Positions 57,801 to 64,000 of a DNA stretch of 64,000 bases are shown piece after piece. The position numbers were made by a program, and so were the translations under genes. Under the pieces are notes generated by a model. That model ran no database searches and was not told the origin of the DNA. It saw only the letters and a list, made by a program, of their open reading frames with translations. Within the stretch, counting starts at the first letter, position 1. Every line of letters starts with the position of its first letter. The DNA is from Bryoerythrophyllum caledonicum (Eukaryota > Streptophyta > Bryopsida > Pottiales > Pottiaceae): contig OZ020518.1 of the NCBI GenBank assembly GCA_963971425.1, positions 18,852,990 to 18,916,989 on the forward strand, written 5' to 3'.

Positions 57801-59929
57801 TCATTGAACTACAAGGTTCACCTCAAATAAGTTAGTTCTTAAAAAACCAATAGTTTTAATGCAGGCTTTGCGATTCTCGACACGTTTTCATAATTGTGAC
57901 TTAAAATTCCAAATCTTGAAATTTTTTAGATAGATGCAACTATTTTTATAAATATCATATTTGTTGGACCCATTACTAATATTTCATGCCATCATGAGTA
58001 ATTTTTGTTGAAGGTAGCAAGTCGGGCAAGTCCACACACTATTGATGCAACCTTCTATTGAATGTAAGACTTCTTGTATAAATAAGAGACATTCCTTTAT
58101 TTGATACTGTTAAAAATTCAACAATACCTATAATTTATAAATGTTTGGTCCAAGACAAATCAAAATTTCATCACCTTTATGGGGCAAGGCAAAAAAACAA
58201 AATTTCATTTCTTTGTAAAAGATAGGAATCTTGGTATATTTCTCATTTGATATTTTTGCTCAAAAAAGAAGCATGAACTTAATTTAGATTGTTTGACTTT
58301 TCAATTTATACAATGATGGATTTTTTTAATCAAAATTCCTTTTAGCAATCTTTGAACCTCTTCATTGCTTGATTTTCTTGAAAATGCTTCACTTCTCTTC
58401 CACCTCTAAAAACTTTGTACAATGAAATAATATCATAGCCATCATGATGGTGTAAAATTTTAAAACCTTTTTAATGCAAAGAATAACATAAGTGAATTCA
58501 AAGTCTGATCCTTTAATGTTTTTTTAAACAAAAGGAAGAAGAAAATATTTTCCTTCACTTCAAACACTGTAATTTTTGAAGTCGTACTCCACTCTTTATA
58601 CTATAATTAAAATTATAAACTATTTTGGGTGAAAAATAGGCAAGAATTTTAAGGATTCAGTTACGATGATTTCAATAACGAGCTCAAGAAAATAAACAAT
58701 AGATAGAATTTAAGGTGATCATTTTCCGTGTCAAAATGAATTTTTATATGGCACCAGATGAACATATTTCCAGTAAAAGATCATTGAAAGAAAAGCCAAC
58801 TACTCATGAAATAAATGTCAAAGTGGTTGATTTTGTTCAAATCCAAGCAAGTCTTTTATTTTAGTCTTTTCCTTATCTTCTTAAAAAAGCCAAAAGATGA
58901 ACATTACTGCAAATTTAATCACTTTAAATATTGAGTTTGGTTGGAAACCATTTGTAATTAAGTGCCTACATCATGAGCATTACTGTAAAGTATACCAAAG
59001 TGTAAAGTGGGAAGTCATAATGGTAGTCTATAGGGTATAACATAATGTGTCATGGAAATACTAAGAAAAGTAGTGTTTACATGTCAATAAAAAAAACAAA
59101 ACCAAGGTTACATTGTAACGAAGTACTTCTATTAAAACCTTTCAAACGATACTTCATAGTGTATTTTTCCAACATGGGTCCTTTGTTACAATTGAAAACT
59201 TTCTTTCATGAAATACTTATTTTTATTTTTAAAATCCTATATATAGACGTTTATATGTAAAAATATAAAAGTCCAAATCATTTGTAATTATATATATAGT
59301 AACAAAAGGTAGATAGTTTAAGCCAACGAGGTTATGAATTTTGTTAAATATAATATATGAAATTTAGTATTGAAATAATAACTCTAAAACAATAAATACT
59401 ATCACTACAAAGTGTATTTTTAGAAATTTACTAAAATTGGTGCATATGCCATATACTGAGATGATTAGCGGTGGCCAAGGTACCACCTCATGATCTAGTA
59501 TAAATTGCAGAGCTTTTTATTAAACCTTGTGAGCTAGCATGCAACTACACAATATAACATATACTACATTCGAAAAATAATGAAGAAATTTAATATTTTC
59601 AAAACCCAAAGTTTTAAAATTATATAAATTTACATGTCATATTCCATCACTTGATTTAAAAAGGCTTCATTTAAATTAAGAGCATGGAGGCTATTGTGAC
59701 CTTTGTCGACATCTCATATTTTGCAACAAAAAATATTGCTACTAGCCTTACTTTTGAATAGTTTATCAATCAATCATTCAACTATTAAGGTTAATCATAG
59801 TTTAGCTATTAAGGTCAAATATAGTTTACTTTGTAAACTGGACTCTAGTTTACAGGTAGTAGTGAATGAAAGTTCTTGGCAACCATTTAAAAAAAAATTC
59901 AAAACGCGTAGAAGTCAAGGGTATTATTT
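54811..59929. other. AT-rich stretch without recognisable genes
   Basis: About 5 kb of AT-rich DNA. It holds fragments of dispersed repeats (for example a family A-like CTTCACTTCAAACACTGTAA near 58555) and no open frame with a recognisable domain. Confidence 0.5.
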
Positions 59930-60110
59930 TTTTCAAATATGTATTTTCTCAACACTATGATTTTATCTATTTTCTGGATTTTAGATCCATTACTTGTGAT
60001 TTTTGGCATACAAAAATCTAACACAAGGTAGAACACAAATGTATAAAGTTTATGCAATTTGTAGTCAAAAAAATATGTCACTATCTTGTGTTAAAGAAAG
60101 TTGACCCATT
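59930..60110 (-). repeat. Dispersed repeat family B, partial reversed copy
   Basis: On the minus strand it reads ACAAATTGCATAAACTTTA, TTGTGTTCTACCTTGTGTTAG, and TGCCAAAAATCACAAGTAATGG (landmark parts), matching 36220-36300. Confidence 0.55.
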
Positions 60111-60541
60111 TCCTTTGATATAATATGAAATTTAAAATTATACAAACTTGTTAGATGTTCAATTTTGTTTTTGTCTTATATGGCATATTTCACAAGAATT
60201 GAAACCACCTAGACAATTTTTCTAAAGATATTTATCTAATAGCCGTTTTCAAAAATTCTTGGAAGCATCCATTGTTGGTGCATAATCTACACAATCCGTT
60301 GCACAAGAGAGGAACAAACTACTAATGAACTCTTTAGACTATAGAATTTTTTTGTATGAATGACTAAATTTTCAGTAAATGTGTTCATTTGTGACCTTCT
60401 TTTCAAAACTCATCATATTCTTACACATATTCCAGCAACTATTGGGTAAAGGGTTATTGAAAATGGATAGAAGGCGCGACTCGTGATCTTATTTCCAAAA
60501 GTCATTATATTCCTACACATACTGCAATAGCTGTCACATAA

Positions 60542-61054
60542 GGTAGAGGCACCCAATTCCAATCGGCCACCCAATTTCGATAAGTAGAATATGCATAGAA
60601 TGGTGCATGAAGCGACCCAAAACCTATAATTCAAAATCTGAGAACCCCAGTCATTATTGGCATTGGATCATGAAGTGTGTAATTTTGGATTGCACCACCT
60701 CTATTGAACTCTCATTGGTGGCCTTGCCTTGAAAATCGAACAAGGCCGATTGGCATTGAGTACCCTCCATGAGTTGATTATCTATGGCATGTCTTCTCTC
60801 TTTAACTCACTCTCCTTATTGGCATTTGGCAAAGGAGGGCACCAAATCTCACCTACTCCACAATTTGAGTATGGGCTCCGGTGGTTTATGGGCTTTTAAA
60901 TTTTGTATCAATTCCAAATCTTTGTGATTAAATTTGAAAAATATTTGTTGAGTTACATTCCTAATTCCGCATCTTTCTACATAAATGTTTTTGACCTACA
61001 ATGTCATTTGAGTTCCCAATTGGCTAAAGTGATCGGAATTGGGTGCCTCTACCT
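60542..61054. mobile_element. Tourist-like inverted-repeat element, GGTAGAGGCACCCAATTCC ends
   Basis: About 513 bp. The left end GGTAGAGGCACCCAATTCC pairs with the right end GGAATTGGGTGCCTCTACC, and TAA flanks both sides (60539-60541, 61055-61057). The 3-bp TAA duplication suggests PIF/Harbinger origin. No coding content. Confidence 0.75.
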
Positions 61055-61057
61055 TAA

Positions 61058-61890
61058 TGGGTATGGAAGGTAGGTAAGAGGCGCAACGGACTACTCGTGT
61101 TGCCACTTGCTCTGCCACTCCCACCATAGCATGTTAACCATACCACTAAATCTCGTCATTAACGCTTACCCAATGACGTTGATATCTCTATACCCCCTTC
61201 ATGATTGGTTTTCCTTTTCCAAGCCCATGTTGCCTAATCCAAGGCAAATTGAATCAAAAATATTTCAAGAGCATGCAAAACTTTACATTTACCTATAACA
61301 TATTCAAAGGAATTTTAACTAAGTCAAGTTACTTTTGATGATATGAAAGTGTTTGCATAAAATATTACAAATTATTATAAAGTAATCTTAGATCTTAATG
61401 AATAATTCAAATATCAAATGTTAAAATTTAAATTAATTAAAAAACTTACAGTACAACAAAGATATATTATGATATGTAAATGAATAGGAGGTTTTTAAGA
61501 AAATAATTTTAAAAATAGATTAAATAATTTTTGATAACTATACAATAGTAAACCTTGTAAATTCAAAAAGTGAAATCTTATGCTCATGAAAACTTAAGCT
61601 TGAAAATTAATAGAAAATTTGTTCAAAAGCATAAAGTGATTTTTAATTGGAATTCTCATTAATTGGTAAAATTTTCAACCAAGTTATTTGACTTCAGAGT
61701 TTGGAATTATATGAGTATCTACAATGCCCTTAAAGATAAAATAATTTGATGTTGGTCCTGAACTTGTATAAAAGTCTATTGTTGTGTGGACATTGCCCCA
61801 AACTCCATCGTGTTTGAAGGATTATTGGACAAGGTCAATTACGTCTTAAGTCATAATTCCTATGTCTTGTGCTTGTGTTCATCTTGGAAA
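61058..61890. other. AT-rich stretch without recognisable genes
   Basis: I see no supported feature in this interval. Confidence 0.5.
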
Positions 61891-61959
61891 CACTCCTAGC
61901 TAAGTACCAATTTGTGTAAAATAATTTGTAATAAGATACTTTTATACATGTTTAATTGA

Positions 61960-62300
61960 AATAGTGATGAGACCAAAAGGGCCTTTCTCAACGCCCCCGA
62001 CTCTAACATCATCACTAGAGTCCCGCTCACCTCAACCACGCAACACCCATCATTCATGGGAGCCAACTCATGTACCAAGAGCTCAATGCCTTTCTGACGA
62101 GCATCTTCAAACATAGCTCGAGCAACTCCTCTTGGACATTTAAATTGAGCGTCACATGGAGATGGCCGTTCACTCTCCTCCCTCATCGAACACACAGACA
62201 TAAAATGAGCATAAGGCCACTCACCTTTGCACACTTTACTCCAACTTGCCTCTTCCGCAGGAGGACCTCCCCTCCCTGCTCCGAGCTACTTTGAGCAATC
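61960..62300 (-). other. GC-richer patch with a weak open frame
   Basis: A minus-strand open frame of about 90 codons (landmarks FKCPRGVARAMFEDARQKG and HELAPMNDGCCVVEVSG) stands out from the AT-rich surroundings and reads like real protein sequence. I do not recognise it. It could be an exon or a transposon fragment. Confidence 0.25.
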
Positions 62301-62330
62301 CCAACACCATCAACCAATCTCCCACTAGGG

Positions 62331-62411
62331 CCGACACTTTAACGTCGACACACCCCGACACTCCAATGTTACTCACCCCGACACTCCAACGTCAACACAC
62401 CCCCACACTCC
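62331..62411 (+). repeat. Degenerate CGACACTCCAACGT repeat
   Basis: Four to five variants of ACACCCCGACACTCCAACGT in tandem. Short and non-coding. Confidence 0.65.
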
Positions 62412-64000
62412 TTGCTAGAAATTGATGGACATTGCTTCACAATTTAGAGCAACCTGCTAACTAGTATAATGCTCCTACTAGCAATCAACGACTATATCCC
62501 CCTTTGCCGTAAACGTGAAGACGCTCTTACTTGCTTTCATGCTCCCAATAAAGTAACGACGCCATCCACGTTGGCCCAACCTAGATAGGTAATCGTTGAT
62601 ATCCTTTAAGTTATGTTGGTCTTAATGGTCAAAAAATCTTGTCCCCGTATTTTTTAGTAGGTGATTGGCATGTAGCTTTGTTTCATCCCGACTTGTGGTC
62701 ATGCCTAGCTCTGGCTTGTTTTCTTGTTTTGCCCGCACGCTTCGCCCTTGTTTTCATTAAATCCCAATGGGGTCTTTTAGGTGAGACTAAAAGGACCTCC
62801 ATATCTTTTGTAATGCATGTATTATTAGTTGTATCTTCTTAATATATTTTCAATAAAGACATTAGAAGTAGCATTGATTTATTGATGATAGAGATACAAT
62901 ATATTCAATTATTCACACAAATAATATAGACAAGGTCATTATCTAAAATACGCTTAAAATATATTCTTATTTTTTCAATTACCAACGTTGCCAAAATTTA
63001 TATACATATTCACGTCATGATACTATTGCGTCAACCCCCAAATTCTTTGATTCTTCCTCCAACATGACTTGTCCAACAATCTCTAAGTTGACAATGCGTG
63101 TTTGCGGTATGTCATACCGCCATGTCTTTATTATTTGCTCTAGCTCATGCTGTACAATGATGCCAATGTTTTTGTAATGCTTCACCAAGTTGTTGAAAAG
63201 CATTGAGGACACGTTCCCTATTACATCTATCTCAACACAGATGAGTACCAAAAATTCTAAACCTACAATCAAATACTACCATCAAGGACTACTCTTTTGA
63301 TATGTTTCATAAAAAATGTCTACGTACAAAATGCATCCATTGCATTGTCTTCACGTAAGCAATATTGCAACAAAGACCCGGCTCTGCAACTAATAAAAAC
63401 CATATTAAAAACCTCAAAAAATTCATATCAAACCACACATGCATGTATTACTTATGGTGGTGCAACAAATGGTGGAGCATATCTTAGCCTTGGTGGTGCA
63501 ACAAATGGTGAGTGTTGTCATGGTATGAGAATTGGAACAAGGATGTGGGAAATGGTCTTATTTCCATGCGAGTCTTACAGATAGAGGTGGTTTTACAAGT
63601 GTTACAGGAAGTGCAAAGCCACCACTAATTATACAATATACAAAAAAAAAAGTGTTGCATCATGTGCGAAAATGGAAAATTTTGAGGTTACTCAGAAGTC
63701 TATAAAACTGTATTAGAAAGGTGACATGTCATTGTGTATTTAGATTTTACCAAAAACTACATTAACTTTGAAGTGAGGAACAATTCAAGCCAAATTTTAC
63801 AACATGAACACCGTAGCGTATTTTTGTGAGAGATCCTTCAAAGCTTGGACAGTAGGAACATTAGCAACATGTGTAATTGGGAATAGAGGTAAATATAGTA
63901 CATTTAACCAACTAATTATAACTCACAAGCAAATCAAGATATTATCATACTTTGACATCATTTTCTAAATCAATATTAACAAATTCATACGGCTTTCAAT
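62412..64000. other. AT-rich end of the window
   Basis: No supported gene. A 19-bp direct repeat GGTGGTGCAACAAATGGTG occurs at about 63456 and 63495. The open frames at 62639-62842 and 63297-63584 have no recognisable domain. Confidence 0.45.

Noticed and set aside
1..64000. tRNA and rRNA genes
   Set aside because: No cloverleaf with A and B box sequences and no rRNA-like conserved blocks were recognised by eye. A covariance-model scan would be decisive.

Overview
The window looks like nuclear DNA of a plant (streptophyte). The evidence is a three-exon double-stranded-RNA-binding protein gene of the plant DRB2/3/5 type with canonical GT-AG introns, AAACCCT telo-box motifs, Ty3/gypsy and Helitron-like remains, and several families of short inverted-repeat elements. 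Most of the 64 kb is AT-rich repeat. A few GC-richer islands carry the protein-coding signal. I cannot name the species. The repeat load and the kind of retroelement suggest a lineage outside the well-known flowering plants, but that is inference.

Layout. 1-610: foldback repeat. 1214-5188: one uninterrupted 1324-codon reading frame with a DGQH (ParB-like) motif followed by a region resembling a circularly permuted N4-cytosine/N6-adenine methyltransferase. 6.0-6.3 kb: small repeats and a hairpin. 6806-17224 (minus strand): a decayed Ty3/gypsy element in the order gag, protease, C5-cytosine DNA methyltransferase, reverse transcriptase, RNase H, integrase, PHD finger. A 3246-bp TG...CA insertion with 5-bp flanking repeats splits its reverse transcriptase at 9500-12745. 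17.2-22.8 kb: repeats without genes. 22.8-25.0 kb: a candidate Helitron holding a broken NADPH-thioredoxin reductase copy and a 26-bp minisatellite. 25-30.8 kb: Helitron-like tails and dispersed repeats. 30.8-35.3 kb: a degenerate tandem repeat of about 260-280 bp. 37.5-41.0 kb: two families of inverted-repeat elements and a likely exon pair of an unidentified gene. 43790-45583 (minus strand): the intact DRB gene, with a GC-rich upstream region to about 46.6 kb. 47.2-49.0 kb: a Tourist-like element and a large foldback element. 49-64 kb: AT-rich DNA with scattered repeats and no convincing gene.

Two features stand out. Within 17 kb there are two unrelated mobile-element-like coding units, each with a DNA-methyltransferase fold of a different class: the C5 enzyme in the gypsy element, which also carries a PHD finger at its integrase end, and the ParB-like/amino-methyltransferase-like ORF. 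Also, the stop codons that break the gypsy element are mostly TAG where Gln CAG would be expected, and the thioredoxin reductase copy has TAG stops too. This fits C-to-T decay at CHG sites, while the 1324-codon ORF has none and looks maintained or young.
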